A stretch of DNA of 64,000 nucleotides, taken from NCBI GenBank assembly GCA_031081585.1, contig JAVHLY010000013.1, forward strand, positions 1 to 64,000. Reading direction: 5' to 3'. The notes beneath the pieces were generated by a model, which saw only the letters and a program-made list of their open reading frames with translations, did no database searches and was not told where the DNA came from. This document shows, piece by piece, positions 23,377 through 32,022 of this stretch. Origin of the DNA: Armatimonadota bacterium (GTDB lineage Bacteria; Sysuimicrobiota; Sysuimicrobiia; Sysuimicrobiales; Humicultoraceae). The first letter of the stretch is position 1. Every line of letters begins with the position of its first letter. A program made the position numbers and the translations under genes.

Positions 23377-24645
23377 TCAGTAGCCCAGCCAGTCCTTGCG
23401 GCGCTCCACGGTGACCGTCTCCACCACCCGGATACGCCCCTGCTGCACCTGGACGATGCGCGTGGTGGTGGACGGCCGGTGGTCGTCCCGCTTGAGGGTG
23501 ATGGGCGGCGCCAGGCCGTCGGGGTCCCAGTTGGTCAGGGTCTCCATGGCCGAGCGGATGGCCGGGCCGTCGAAGCCGCCCAGGCGCGCGTAGGTGGCCC
23601 AGTTGTCGACGATGATCTCCAGGCCGCGCCGCAGCAGGTAGACGTTCAGCCAGCCTCGGATGTAGGAGGCGATGTAGGGCGTCTGGGTGGTGCCCCACTC
23701 GAAGCGCGGCACCTCCCGGCCCTGGAAGCGGCGGTAGGCGTCGAAGATGGTGCGCATCCCCGCGGCGGGCTCCCCGAAGTAGACGTGCGGCGTGCTCCCG
23801 TAGGTGCCCTCGGCGGCGGGCCCGATGAGCTTGATCATGTTCTCGTCGAAGCCCCAGACGTTCACGAACCACCGCGTGCGCAGCCCCGCCTGCTTCGCGT
23901 CGCGCACGGTGACCGAGGCGGAGTTGGTCGTGCCGCCGAACCAGGCGAAGTCCGCCCCGGCGGCGCGGATGGCGCTCACCTGGGCCCGGGCCTCCAGCGC
24001 CGTGAGGGCGACGATCTGGTCCGGCAGCACCTCGAAGCCCAGCTCCCGCGCGTAGTCCTTGCCCGCGGGGATGGGGGCGCGCCCGTAGGGGTGGTCGGGG
24101 TAGACGAAGACGAACTTCGGCCGGGCGAGGCCCTCCCGGCGAGCCAGCTCGCGGGCGAACTTCAGGACGGCGCGCAGCTGGTCGGAGTAGGAGGAGACCG
24201 GGTAGAAGTTGTAGGGCGTCTTGGACGGGTCGTTCAGGTGCGAGGAGTAGGAGGCGGAGATGAAGGGGATCTGGTCGGCGGCCACCTGCTCCTTGAGGGC
24301 CTCGGTGTCGTTGGTCCCCCAACCGATGATCGCCTGGACCCGGTCCACGTCCCGGTACTTCCGGTACAGGGCGATGCCGTCCGCCGTGCGGTAGCCGTAG
24401 TCGGACCAGACCAGGTCGATCTTCACCCGCCCGCGGATGCCCCCCAGGACCTCGTTGATGTAGCGGACGTGGTCGAGGACGCCCTTGGAGTAGTCCACCC
24501 CCACGTCGGAGGTGGGGCCGGTGGTGTCGAAGAGCGCTCCCACCTTGATGGTCGCGGGAATCGCGGGAACCTGGGCGGCGACCGGCAGGATCCAGCCGGC
24601 CAGCAGGACAGCCAGGACGGCCGTCCCCAGACGCGCTCGGCTCAT
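23377..24645 (-). CDS. Liv-type ABC transporter substrate-binding protein (type I)
   Basis: 422 residues with a signal peptide (SRARLGTAVLAVLLAGWILPVAAQ). The two-lobed binding fold begins IKVGALFDTTGPTSDVGVDYSKG; later AIIGWGTNDTEALKEQVAADQIPFISASYS is typical of receptors found with acyl-CoA synthetase-linked Liv cassettes. No lipobox is evident. ATG at 24645 has GGGGGGAG 8-10 bases upstream; ORF extension to 24720 is ignored. It is followed at 80 bases by livF. The ligand is probably a carboxylic or aromatic acid rather than Leu/Ile/Val, inferred from the ligases in the cassette. Confidence 0.9.
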   Translation of the reverse strand: MSRARLGTAVLAVLLAGWILPVAAQVPAIPATIKVGALFDTTGPTSDVGVDYSKGVLDHVRYINEVLGGIRGRVKIDLVWSDYGYRTADGIALYRKYRDVDRVQAIIGWGTNDTEALKEQVAADQIPFISASYSSHLNDPSKTPYNFYPVSSYSDQLRAVLKFARELARREGLARPKFVFVYPDHPYGRAPIPAGKDYARELGFEVLPDQIVALTALEARAQVSAIRAAGADFAWFGGTTNSASVTVRDAKQAGLRTRWFVNVWGFDENMIKLIGPAAEGTYGSTPHVYFGEPAAGMRTIFDAYRRFQGREVPRFEWGTTQTPYIASYIRGWLNVYLLRRGLEIIVDNWATYARLGGFDGPAIRSAMETLTNWDPDGLAPPITLKRDDHRPSTTTRIVQVQQGRIRVVETVTVERRKDWLGY

Positions 24646-24837
24646 GCCCTCTCCCCCCTCGTCGGCGCGGCCAGCACGCGCCCCCTCGGCCGTCATCGAC
24701 GCGCGTCCAAGGGAGCCCAAACTCCTCCCTCGTGAGCGGCCGCCGGCCGGGCACCTCCGGCTTCGACGGGTGGCGGGGACCTCCCTGCCGGAGTCCGCGA
24801 GCAGCGGTCCCGCGGCGGGACGGGGCGGCCGCGCGTC

Positions 24838-26538
24838 TCAGCGGCCGGTGCCGCCCGGCACCTTCCGTACCACGACGCTGCGCAGCGTCAGCTCTTCCAT
24901 CCGGTTGCCGCCCCCGTTCACCGCCAGGTCCCATCCAGCCGTGTTGGCGAAGGCGGCGTCGGTCAGCCGGAGGGTGTAGGCGACCCAGCCGTCGCGGGCC
25001 TCCACCCACTGCCAGGGGGTGAAGCGGTAGCCGCTGTCGGAGTCGTAGAGGAGGTTGAACCCGACGGTGCGGTCGCGCCGCGCCCCCAGGACCTCCACGG
25101 TCACCTCCACGACGAAGTGGCCGTCGTTGAAGAAGAGGAAGGTGTCGTCCACGTCGAGGTAGAGGAAGACGGCCTCACGCCGCCCGTTGGTGCGCAGCGC
25201 CGCCTCCCCGAGCACCTCCACCGGCTCGAGGGCGGTCTCGGGACGCCGCGGCGGGACCAGCAGGAGCCCCTCCTCGACCGGCCGGGGGCCGAGGCGAATG
25301 CGCACCTCCCCGGCCGCACTGTAGTCGCGCCCGCCGGCGGGCGGCGGCAGGAGCGGTCCGCGCTGCGCCAGCGTGGCCTGCGCCTCCTGCACCAGGGCGG
25401 GGTCGAGCCCGTCCACCACGAGGGGACGCGCGGAGAGCCCCAGGCGCGTGCGGCCCTCGTAGGCCGGCGGCAGCGGGCCGGCAGGGGAGAGGAGGCGGGC
25501 GGACGGGAGGAGCGGGACCTCCACCGCCGCCTCGCCCTGGGACCGCCACGCCACCAGCACCGACCGGTCGCCCGATCCAAACACCAGCAGGAAGGTCCCG
25601 GGGTCGCGCACGAGGTAGCCGGCAAACGGCAGGGCCTCCAGCGACGCCGCGGCCTCCGCCTCCGCGGGCTCCAGCCGCTGCAGCCGATCGGGGGGCAGGA
25701 AGAGGCGCTCCACGCCGGAGGCCCGGAGCACGGCGACGGCGCGCAGGAACGCCCCCGCCGCCGGCGCGCCCGACCACTCCAGCCATAGCGGACGGGGCCT
25801 GCCCTGCAGGACCCGAGTGCGCAGGGTGGCCAGCGGCCGCAGCCACGTCTCCGGCGCACGTCCGTCGCCGCGCACCTCCACCACGCCCACAGCCTCCCCC
25901 GCCTCCTGCACCAGCCGGCGAGCGTGGACCAGGTCGATGCCCCCGGGGGACGGCAGGACGAGACGGTGTTGCCGGTCCACGGCCGCCAGCACCCGCCAGG
26001 CGGCGCGCACGAGGGCCACGTACTCCCCCGCCGTCCCGCGGAAGTGCGGGAGGTTCGGGACCGTCCAGACCTGCCAGGACGAGACCGCGGCGCGGTAGCG
26101 GGTGGCGGCGGCGCGCACGAAGCGTTCCCAGTCGGCCAGGCGCCGGGGCGGCATGCGCGTGTAGACGGCGGGCTGCTGGAGGTCGGCCCCGGTGGCTAGT
26201 GTGGCCCAGCGCGGGGTGAAGGCCAGCACCCCCACGGGACTCAGCCCCTGCTCGCGCGCGGCGGCCACGGCGCGGTCGAGGGCGCCCCACTCAAACCGGC
26301 CCTGCACCGGCTCGACGGCGCTCCAGTCGGCGAGCACCTTCACCGACCGCACCGCCCGGCGCACCGCCGGCGGGAGTCCTTCCCGCGGGAGCTCGGTGAG
26401 GCCCAGCGCGAACCCCGCCGGGCCCGCCGCCTGGCCCGCGAGCGGCCGGTGGGGGAACCCGAGCGCGAGGAGTCCGGCGGCGAAGCACGCCGCTAGGAGG
26501 CGGACCTGGGTCGACTGCCGCCGCGCCGGCCGGGTCAC
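24838..26538 (-). CDS. Exported protein with glycoside-hydrolase-like TIM-barrel N-domain
   Basis: 566 residues. A hydrophobic N-terminus (LLAACFAAGLLALGF) acts as signal or anchor. Residues about 55-330 look like a clan-A glycosidase barrel (VKVLADWSAVEPVQGRFEWGALDRAVAAAREQGL resembles the start of GH39/GH5-type domains), but the usual Asn-Glu acid/base is not evident (WTVPNLPHF at that place), so it may be inactive. A C-terminal beta-sandwich-like region (about 420-560; LYLDVDDTFLFFNDGHFVVEVTVEV, FTPWQWVEARDGWVAYTLRL) suggests a carbohydrate-binding module. GTG start overlaps the VanZ-like stop (GTGA). Confidence 0.65.
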   Translation of the reverse strand: MTRPARRQSTQVRLLAACFAAGLLALGFPHRPLAGQAAGPAGFALGLTELPREGLPPAVRRAVRSVKVLADWSAVEPVQGRFEWGALDRAVAAAREQGLSPVGVLAFTPRWATLATGADLQQPAVYTRMPPRRLADWERFVRAAATRYRAAVSSWQVWTVPNLPHFRGTAGEYVALVRAAWRVLAAVDRQHRLVLPSPGGIDLVHARRLVQEAGEAVGVVEVRGDGRAPETWLRPLATLRTRVLQGRPRPLWLEWSGAPAAGAFLRAVAVLRASGVERLFLPPDRLQRLEPAEAEAAASLEALPFAGYLVRDPGTFLLVFGSGDRSVLVAWRSQGEAAVEVPLLPSARLLSPAGPLPPAYEGRTRLGLSARPLVVDGLDPALVQEAQATLAQRGPLLPPPAGGRDYSAAGEVRIRLGPRPVEEGLLLVPPRRPETALEPVEVLGEAALRTNGRREAVFLYLDVDDTFLFFNDGHFVVEVTVEVLGARRDRTVGFNLLYDSDSGYRFTPWQWVEARDGWVAYTLRLTDAAFANTAGWDLAVNGGGNRMEELTLRSVVVRKVPGGTGR

Positions 26539-26888
26539 GGCCCGCCCTCCCCGCGGCCGGTGCGGGTGAGCGGTGAGGCGACCACGGTGGCCACGCCCGC
26601 CCCGGCGGTGTTGGCGACGAGATCGGTCCACTCCGCCGTCCGCCAGGGGAGGAACCCCTGCAGCAGCTCGAGGCCGGCCCCGTAGAGCACCGCCAGGAGC
26701 AGCGCCACCAGGCCTGCGCGCCGAGTGCGCCCCAGGGGCGGCCGCAGGAGCCACGCCAGGACCGCGTAGGCCAGCGCGTGGAGCCACTTGTCGCTGAGCG
26801 CCCCCAGCTCCGGCGGCCGCGGTCGCACCGACATCAGGAAGATCCCGGCTGCCCACACCAGGGCGGGCGCCCAGCCCACACGACGCAT
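26535..26888 (-). CDS. VanZ-like family membrane protein
   Basis: 117 residues with about four hydrophobic segments. SDKWLHALAYAVLAWLL and GAGLELLQGFLPWRTAEWTDLVANTAGAGV are the VanZ/phosphotransbutyrylase-like family signatures (DKxxHxxxY and E-Q-x-R-xxxxxDxxxNxxG). VanZ gives low-level teicoplanin resistance in enterococci; the general role is unknown, possibly envelope-related. ATG at 26888 is preceded by GAAGGGG. It is coupled by overlap to the glycosidase-like gene. Confidence 0.85.
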   Translation of the reverse strand: MRRVGWAPALVWAAGIFLMSVRPRPPELGALSDKWLHALAYAVLAWLLRPPLGRTRRAGLVALLLAVLYGAGLELLQGFLPWRTAEWTDLVANTAGAGVATVVASPLTRTGRGEGGP

Positions 26889-26961
26889 CCCCTTCCCTGC
26901 TTCGCCCTGCCCGCCCCGCTGCCCTTGACGGCACACAGACCCATCCGCTTGACTGGGGGGC

Positions 26962-27444
26962 GTGTGGCAGCTGCCCCGAGCCGTCAGTCTGGCCGCCGGT
27001 GCCGGTGAGGGCATCACTGCGCTGAATGCCTTCGACCAGGCCCTGGCCGCCGCCGGCGTGGCCGACCTGAACTTCATCCGCGTCACCAGCATTCTCCCCG
27101 CGGGCGCGCGCCTCATCACCACCCCGCCGTTCCCGCCGGGGCTGCTCGTCCCGGCGGTCTACGCGCGCATCATCAGCCACACGGCCGGCGAGCGCATCGC
27201 CGCCGCTATCGGGGTGGGCATCAGCCGGGGGGACGGGCACGGCGTCATCATGGAGCACTCCCACACCGGTACCGCCGAGAACGCTGAGGCGGTGGTGCGC
27301 CGCATGGTGCGGGAAGCCTTCCACCAGCGCGGGCTGGAGCTCGAAGAGGTGGCCGTCGCCGCGAGCGAGCACACCGTGGAGCGGGTGGGCTGCGTGGTGG
27401 CCCTGGCGCTCTTCTGGCCCACGCCCACCGGACCGGCGCCGTGA
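26962..27444 (+). CDS. Pyruvoyl-dependent arginine decarboxylase
   Basis: 160 residues of the PvlArgDC family, common in archaea and patchy in bacteria. It converts arginine to agmatine and CO2. The proenzyme cleaves itself at a Ser to form the pyruvoyl group; ADLNFIRVTSILPAGARL holds the site (Ser about residue 43). IGVGISRGDGHGVIMEHSHT and the C-terminal ERVGCVVALALF complete the fold. The GTG at 26962 is the only nearby start. It overlaps speE by 4 bases and heads a three-gene polyamine operon. Confidence 0.92.
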   Translation: MWQLPRAVSLAAGAGEGITALNAFDQALAAAGVADLNFIRVTSILPAGARLITTPPFPPGLLVPAVYARIISHTAGERIAAAIGVGISRGDGHGVIMEHSHTGTAENAEAVVRRMVREAFHQRGLELEEVAVAASEHTVERVGCVVALALFWPTPTGPAP

Positions 27445-28304
27445 CCGCCTGGCTCACCGACCCCGGGGGCGAGAGCTTCGCCCACACCTACCGCATCGAC
27501 GCCGAGCTCTACCGGGGCCGCTCGCCCTACCAGGAGATCCGCGTCGTCCAGAACGCCGACTTCGGCCGCATGCTCATCCTGGACGAGGCGGTGCAGACCA
27601 CCGAGCGGGACGAGTTCATCTACCACGAGATGCTGGCCCACCCGCCGCTCGTGACCCACCCCGCCCCGCGCCGCCTGCTCATCATCGGCGGCGGGGACGG
27701 GGGGCTGCTGGAGGAGGCGCTGAAACACCCGCTGGAGGCGGCGGTGATGGTGGAGATCGACCGGGAGGTCGTCGAGGTCACGCGCCGCTTCCTGCCGGCC
27801 ATCCCGGGGGGCGCCTTCGACGACCCGCGCACGCGCGTAGTGATCGGCGACGGGGTGGCCTTCCTGCGGGAGACCGAGGAGCGCTTCGACGTCATCCTGG
27901 TGGACTCCACCGACCCCAAGGGCCCGGCGGTGGGGCTCTTCAGCCGCGCCTTCTACGCCGACGCGGCGCGGGCGCTCACCCCGCGGGGGATCATCGCCGT
28001 GCAGAGCGGCTCCCCGCTCTACCAGCAGCAGGTGATCCGGGACGTGCGGACGCACCTGGCCGCCCTCTTCCCCACGGTGGCCACCTACCTGGCCCCCGTC
28101 CCCACCTACCCGGGCGTGCTGTGGACCTTCACCATGGGCTCGCGCGCCGGCGACCCGGCCGCCGTCCCCGCGGAGACCGTGGCCCGCCGCACGGCCGGCT
28201 TTGGCCTGCAGTACTACACGCCCCACGGCCACGCCGCCGCCTTCCGCCTGCCCCCCTTTCTGGCCCGGGACCTCGGCATTCCGCAGGAGGGGCCGTCCGC
28301 CTGA
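27441..28304 (+). CDS. speE: Spermidine synthase (polyamine aminopropyltransferase)
   Basis: 287 residues. SYQEI-like RSPYQEIRVVQN, MLILDEAVQTTERDEFIYHEML, the decarboxy-SAM-binding LLIIGGGDGGLLEEAL, VEIDREVVEVTRRFL, and the catalytic-Asp block VILVDSTDPKGPA. It transfers an aminopropyl group from decarboxylated SAM to putrescine, or to agmatine in the thermophile-type route. No SAM decarboxylase gene is in the window. GTG overlaps the arginine decarboxylase stop, and the agmatinase follows. Confidence 0.94.
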   Translation: MTAWLTDPGGESFAHTYRIDAELYRGRSPYQEIRVVQNADFGRMLILDEAVQTTERDEFIYHEMLAHPPLVTHPAPRRLLIIGGGDGGLLEEALKHPLEAAVMVEIDREVVEVTRRFLPAIPGGAFDDPRTRVVIGDGVAFLRETEERFDVILVDSTDPKGPAVGLFSRAFYADAARALTPRGIIAVQSGSPLYQQQVIRDVRTHLAALFPTVATYLAPVPTYPGVLWTFTMGSRAGDPAAVPAETVARRTAGFGLQYYTPHGHAAAFRLPPFLARDLGIPQEGPSA

Positions 28305-28305
28305 G

Positions 28306-29193
28306 GTGTTCCTGGCGGCCCGACCGGCAGGGCAGCCCGACACGCCTCGCCCCGGGCTCGCCCCGACAGGGCCGACCGGCGCCTCAGACCACGCACGCCC
28401 GCCTGCGGCGACGCTGCTCGGCGTCCCGTACGACCGCACCGCCAGCTTCCGCCGTGGGGCCCGCGACGGCCCCGCCGCGGTGCGGTGGGCGTCACAGTCC
28501 ATCGAGTCGTACAGTCCCGTGCTGGGACGCGACCTCGAGGAGCTGGCGCTTCTCGACGCCGGAGACCTCGACGTGGCGCTGCGCTCCCCTGAGGCCATGG
28601 TGGAGGCGGTGGCTGCGGCGGTGGCGGCGGCGCAGGGGCTGCCGGTGCTGCTGGGCGGCGACCACACGGTGAGCGTGGGGGCGGTCCGGGCCCTGGCCGC
28701 CCGCCACCCGGACCTGGGCGTGGTGGTCCTGGACGCCCACCTGGACCTGCGCGACGCCTACGAGGGGGAGCGCTGGTCCCACGCCACCACGGTGCGCCGG
28801 CTGGCGGAGACGGTGGGGTGGAGCCGCCTGGGGGTGCTGGGCGTGCGCGCGGGGACCCGGCAGGAGTTCGCGGACGCGGCGGGGCTGGCGTTCGCAGAGC
28901 GGCGGCTGCACCTGCCCCCGGGGGCGTGGGCACGTCTGGAGGGGCATCCCCTCTACCTCTCCGTCGACATCGACGTGCTCGACCCTGCCGACGCCCCGGG
29001 GACGGCCAACCCCGAACCCGCGGGCCCGCGCACGCAGGCATTGCTGGACCTCCTCCGGGTGATGGCCCCGCTCCGCGTGGTGGGGTTGGACGTGGTGGAG
29101 GTCGCGCCCGCCTATGATCCGTCGGCTCGGACGGCGGTAGTCGCGGCCTCGATCGTGCGGGAGGCGGTCCTCACCTGGGCCGGCCGGGCCTAA
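28306..29193 (+). CDS. speB: Agmatinase / ureohydrolase
   Basis: 295 residues of the arginase/agmatinase family. Mn-ligand motifs: LLGGDHTVSVG, VVVLDAHLDLRDAY, SVDIDVLDPADAPGT, and the late DVVEVAPAYDPS. It hydrolyses agmatine to putrescine and urea, or N1-aminopropylagmatine to spermidine. The first 40 residues (Pro/Gly-rich) are unlike the family; GTG at 28306 directly after the speE stop is the assumed start, but translation could begin later. The stop overlaps the convergent dipeptidase stop by 4 bases. Confidence 0.9.
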   Translation: MFLAARPAGQPDTPRPGLAPTGPTGASDHARPPAATLLGVPYDRTASFRRGARDGPAAVRWASQSIESYSPVLGRDLEELALLDAGDLDVALRSPEAMVEAVAAAVAAAQGLPVLLGGDHTVSVGAVRALAARHPDLGVVVLDAHLDLRDAYEGERWSHATTVRRLAETVGWSRLGVLGVRAGTRQEFADAAGLAFAERRLHLPPGAWARLEGHPLYLSVDIDVLDPADAPGTANPEPAGPRTQALLDLLRVMAPLRVVGLDVVEVAPAYDPSARTAVVAASIVREAVLTWAGRA

Positions 29194-30116
29194 CGGCCCC
29201 ACACCCTCCGGAAGACGCGGAGGGCGTTTTGCCCCAGGATCCGCGCCACCGCCTCGCCCGCGTAGCCCCGGTCCACCAGCGCCCTGGTCAGGTTGGGCAG
29301 GCGGCTCACCTCCTCCAGCCCTGCCGGGACCTGCGTGATCCCGTCGAAATCTGAGCCCAGGGCGACGTGGCGCACCCCCATCACCTCCGCCATGTGGTCG
29401 ATGTGCGCCACGACGCGCTCCAGAGTGGGCGCCCCCAGGAAGGGCGGGTAGAAGTTCACGCCCACCACCCCGTCCCGCGCGGCGATGGCCCGCAGCTGCG
29501 CGTCGGTGAGGTTGCGGCGGTGGGGGTGGACGGCCGCGGCATTGGAGTGGCTGGCCACGACCGGCCCCGTCGTCACCTCCAGCACCTGCCAGAAGGCCGC
29601 CTCGGAGAGGTGGGAGACGTCGACGACGATCCCCTCGCGCTCCAGGCGGCGGACCACCCGACGGCCCAGCGCCGTGAGGCCGCCGTGGCGCTGCTCGAGC
29701 GCCCCGTCGGCGAGCGGGTTCGGGAAGTTCCAGGTGAGGCCGGCCATGCGCACGCCCGCGCGCACCAGGTCCGCCACTGCCTCCTCCCGGCCCGCCAGCG
29801 CGTCGCCGAGGTTCTCCACGCTCACCACCGCCGCCACCCGACCGGCACCCACCGCCGCCTCCAGGTCCGCCATCGTGCGCACGTGCGCCACCGCTGGGGC
29901 GTGACGGCGCAGCGCTGCCTGGAAGGCTGTGAGGAGCTCGGCCAGGCGGGCGGGGCCGTGGAGGGCCTCGCGGGGGTGGACGAATGCGGCGAAGACCTGC
30001 ACGGTCACGCCCCCCTGGTGCAGCCGCGGGAGGTCGACGTGTCCCAGGCCGCCGCCCGCCAGGTCGCGCCGCCCGGCGGCCAGGTCGAGCAGCGTGTCGG
30101 CGTGCAGGTCGACCAC
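29190..30116 (-). CDS. Membrane (renal) dipeptidase family, peptidase M19
   Basis: 308 residues. VVDLHADTLLDLA gives the first zinc ligands (HxD). Further motifs: ENLGDALAGRE (bridging Glu), VDVSHLSEAAFWQVLEVT, VVASHSNAAAVHPHRRNLTD and ALGSDFDGIT. M19 enzymes hydrolyse dipeptides, including some with D-residues. No signal peptide is seen. GTG at 30116 is chosen to begin at VVDLH; a CTG overlapping the upstream TGA is also possible. It is the last gene of the sigma-factor cluster (2-base gap to the DUF5666-like gene), so the cluster may deal with envelope peptides. Confidence 0.9.
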   Translation of the reverse strand: MVDLHADTLLDLAAGRRDLAGGGLGHVDLPRLHQGGVTVQVFAAFVHPREALHGPARLAELLTAFQAALRRHAPAVAHVRTMADLEAAVGAGRVAAVVSVENLGDALAGREEAVADLVRAGVRMAGLTWNFPNPLADGALEQRHGGLTALGRRVVRRLEREGIVVDVSHLSEAAFWQVLEVTTGPVVASHSNAAAVHPHRRNLTDAQLRAIAARDGVVGVNFYPPFLGAPTLERVVAHIDHMAEVMGVRHVALGSDFDGITQVPAGLEEVSRLPNLTRALVDRGYAGEAVARILGQNALRVFRRVWGR

Positions 30117-30118
30117 GA

Positions 30119-30931
30119 TCAGGGGGCCAGCTGGACGACCCGCGCGGCGACCACGGGCGGACGCCCCTCCCCCCACACCGTCGCCCGCATCCCCGGCGCG
30201 ATGAACGCCATGGGGCGCAGCGCCGCGCCCCACAATACCCAGGTCTCCTCGTCCACGGTGACGATCGCCCCGCCGGAGAGGACGAACCCCGTGCCGTCCC
30301 AGGCCACGGCCACGCGGCCGCTCACCTGGGTGGCGCGGCGGGGGTCGAAGCGCACCGTCACGGTGCGCGCGCTGACGGAGCCGTCGGCGTTCGCCGTCCC
30401 CACCACCTCCACGACGGCCAGCCGGGGGACCGACGGCGCCCCCCGGAGCTGCGTGGTCCCGGTGAGGAGGACGGTGAGCAGCGTGTTGTCGGCCCGCAGC
30501 ACCGAGAGCGTCCGCTCCCCTACGGCGATGGCCACGCCCTCGACGGCGCCCGTCGCACTGAAAAGACGGGCGGTGCGGGCCGGACCGCGTGCCTCGGGAA
30601 CTCCCACGACGAGGGCCACCAGGCCTCCGGCGACCCGCACCGCCCGCACCTCCACGACCAGCCCCGGGACCAGCCGCGTCCGCCCGCCGATGCGCGTCCC
30701 CTCCACGAGGCGGCAGGTCACGGTCCCCCCCTCGGCCAGGCGGAGGGTGAGGACCGACGGGCTGACCGCCACCACCACGCCGCGCAGACGCACGAGCCCC
30801 AGCGGTTCCTCCGCCCCGCGCCCCTTCCCCCGGTGGGGCGCCGCGTGCAGGGAGAGCGCTGGCACCGTCCCCGCCGCGAGCAGGACCACCAGTACCAGAG
30901 CCAGGGCCGGGGCACCCGGGCGCATCCTCAT
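30119..30931 (-). CDS. Exported DUF5666-like protein
   Basis: 270 residues. Signal peptide (ALALVLVVLLAAGTVPALS), then three repeated beta-rich units of about 70 residues, each with a pattern G-x-V-x-x-V, L-x-V, T-x-L/W (LRGVVVAVSPSVLTLRL, ATGAVEGVAIAVGERTLSVL, QVSGRVAVAWDGTGFVLSG). This fits DUF5666-type OB-like repeats of unknown function. ATG overlaps the RseB-like stop. The position between the RseB-like gene and a dipeptidase points to the envelope. Confidence 0.6.
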   Translation of the reverse strand: MRMRPGAPALALVLVVLLAAGTVPALSLHAAPHRGKGRGAEEPLGLVRLRGVVVAVSPSVLTLRLAEGGTVTCRLVEGTRIGGRTRLVPGLVVEVRAVRVAGGLVALVVGVPEARGPARTARLFSATGAVEGVAIAVGERTLSVLRADNTLLTVLLTGTTQLRGAPSVPRLAVVEVVGTANADGSVSARTVTVRFDPRRATQVSGRVAVAWDGTGFVLSGGAIVTVDEETWVLWGAALRPMAFIAPGMRATVWGEGRPPVVAARVVQLAP

Positions 30932-32022
30932 CCGCCCACCCGCGCGGCCAGGTCGAGGAGGATCCCCAGCGGGGCGCTCCCGGCCACGACCAGCCGCACC
31001 CCGCGCGCTTCCCAGGTGACCAGCAGGAACGGCCCCACCTCCAGCACCCGGTAGGTCCGGGCGCCGTGTACGACCGCCCGGCCGGCCTGGAAGTCGTGCG
31101 CGGCCAGGCGGCGGGCGGGCACCTGGAAGAGCGAGACCGGTCCCGCCCCGCCCTCGTAGCGCAGGTGGACGCCGCTCACCGAGCCGTAGCGCACCAGCGC
31201 GGCGCCGCGCAGGCGCCAGCCCGCCGGCGGCGGCCCGGGGCGCAGGATGGCGAATCCGGCCTGCCGCTCGACCACGCCCAGCGGCGCCAGCCGCTCCTCT
31301 TCAGGGAAGAGCGGGAAGATGCGCGCGCCGGCGGGCGCCCGGAAGCGGAAGAGCGCCTCGGGCAGGTTGAGGCTGAAGGAGATACGCGTGAAGTAGGCCA
31401 GGTAGACGACCTCGCCGGCGCGGCGCTCCTCGACGCGCAGGGGCGTCCCGGTGGCCTGGTCGACCCACAGCCGTCGCACCATCCCGCCGCGCCGGTGGGC
31501 CAGCGCCACGACGAAGGTCGGACGGCCGAGCACCTCCTCCGTCCCCTCGACGGTCATCCTGTAGCCGGCGCGCAGGTCGCGCAGGGCCCGCTCGGGGTCG
31601 TGCGGCTGCCGGGTCAGGCTGGGGCCCTGGAAGGCGGTGTGCAGCGCCGGTTCGTAGTGCCAGGCTTCGACGCCGTTGTCCACCACCAGCCGCCCGGCAG
31701 CCTCGTCCGGGGTGAGGAACTGCAGCCGCAGCTTGTTCGGCCGCTTGTGCAGCTCCTGGAGGGTGATCGTCTCCGCCACACCGCCTCGTGACGTGGAGAT
31801 GACCTTCGTCCCCTCGTAGTCGATCACGCTGGGCGCCAGGATGACGCTGCGGACGATGGCCTCGGCCGACAGCGGCGCCTCTCGCCCCTGCACTGCCGCG
31901 ACGCCCGCCGCTGCCGCGAGGACCAGGACCGTCAGCGCGGCCGCCGTCACCGCCGCCAGGCCGACGCGACCCCTCAGGGCTTCGCCCGCCACCCGGCATC
32001 GCCTCCGGACGCCGCCGCTCAC
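30928..32022 (-). CDS. RseB/MucB-like regulatory protein (LolA-fold), exported
   Basis: 364 residues. One N-terminal hydrophobic helix (VGLAAVTAAALTVLVLAAAAGV) anchors or exports it. Residues about 50-220 resemble the LolA/RseB lipid-binding half-barrel (VIDYEGTKVISTSRGGVAETITLQELHKRP, RRLWVDQATGTPLRVEERRAGEVVYLAYFTRISFSLNL). A C-terminal domain follows (about 235-360). RseB binds anti-sigma RseA and senses mislocalised envelope lipids and proteins; an equivalent role is likely here since the gene directly follows sigma and anti-sigma genes with 4-base overlaps. Confidence 0.8.
   Translation of the reverse strand: MSGGVRRRCRVAGEALRGRVGLAAVTAAALTVLVLAAAAGVAAVQGREAPLSAEAIVRSVILAPSVIDYEGTKVISTSRGGVAETITLQELHKRPNKLRLQFLTPDEAAGRLVVDNGVEAWHYEPALHTAFQGPSLTRQPHDPERALRDLRAGYRMTVEGTEEVLGRPTFVVALAHRRGGMVRRLWVDQATGTPLRVEERRAGEVVYLAYFTRISFSLNLPEALFRFRAPAGARIFPLFPEEERLAPLGVVERQAGFAILRPGPPPAGWRLRGAALVRYGSVSGVHLRYEGGAGPVSLFQVPARRLAAHDFQAGRAVVHGARTYRVLEVGPFLLVTWEARGVRLVVAGSAPLGILLDLAARVGG

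Noticed and set aside
21766-24645. Toxin-antitoxin module as part of a larger defence island
   Set aside because: Neighbours are transport and glycan genes; no restriction, Abi or nuclease-helicase genes are present.
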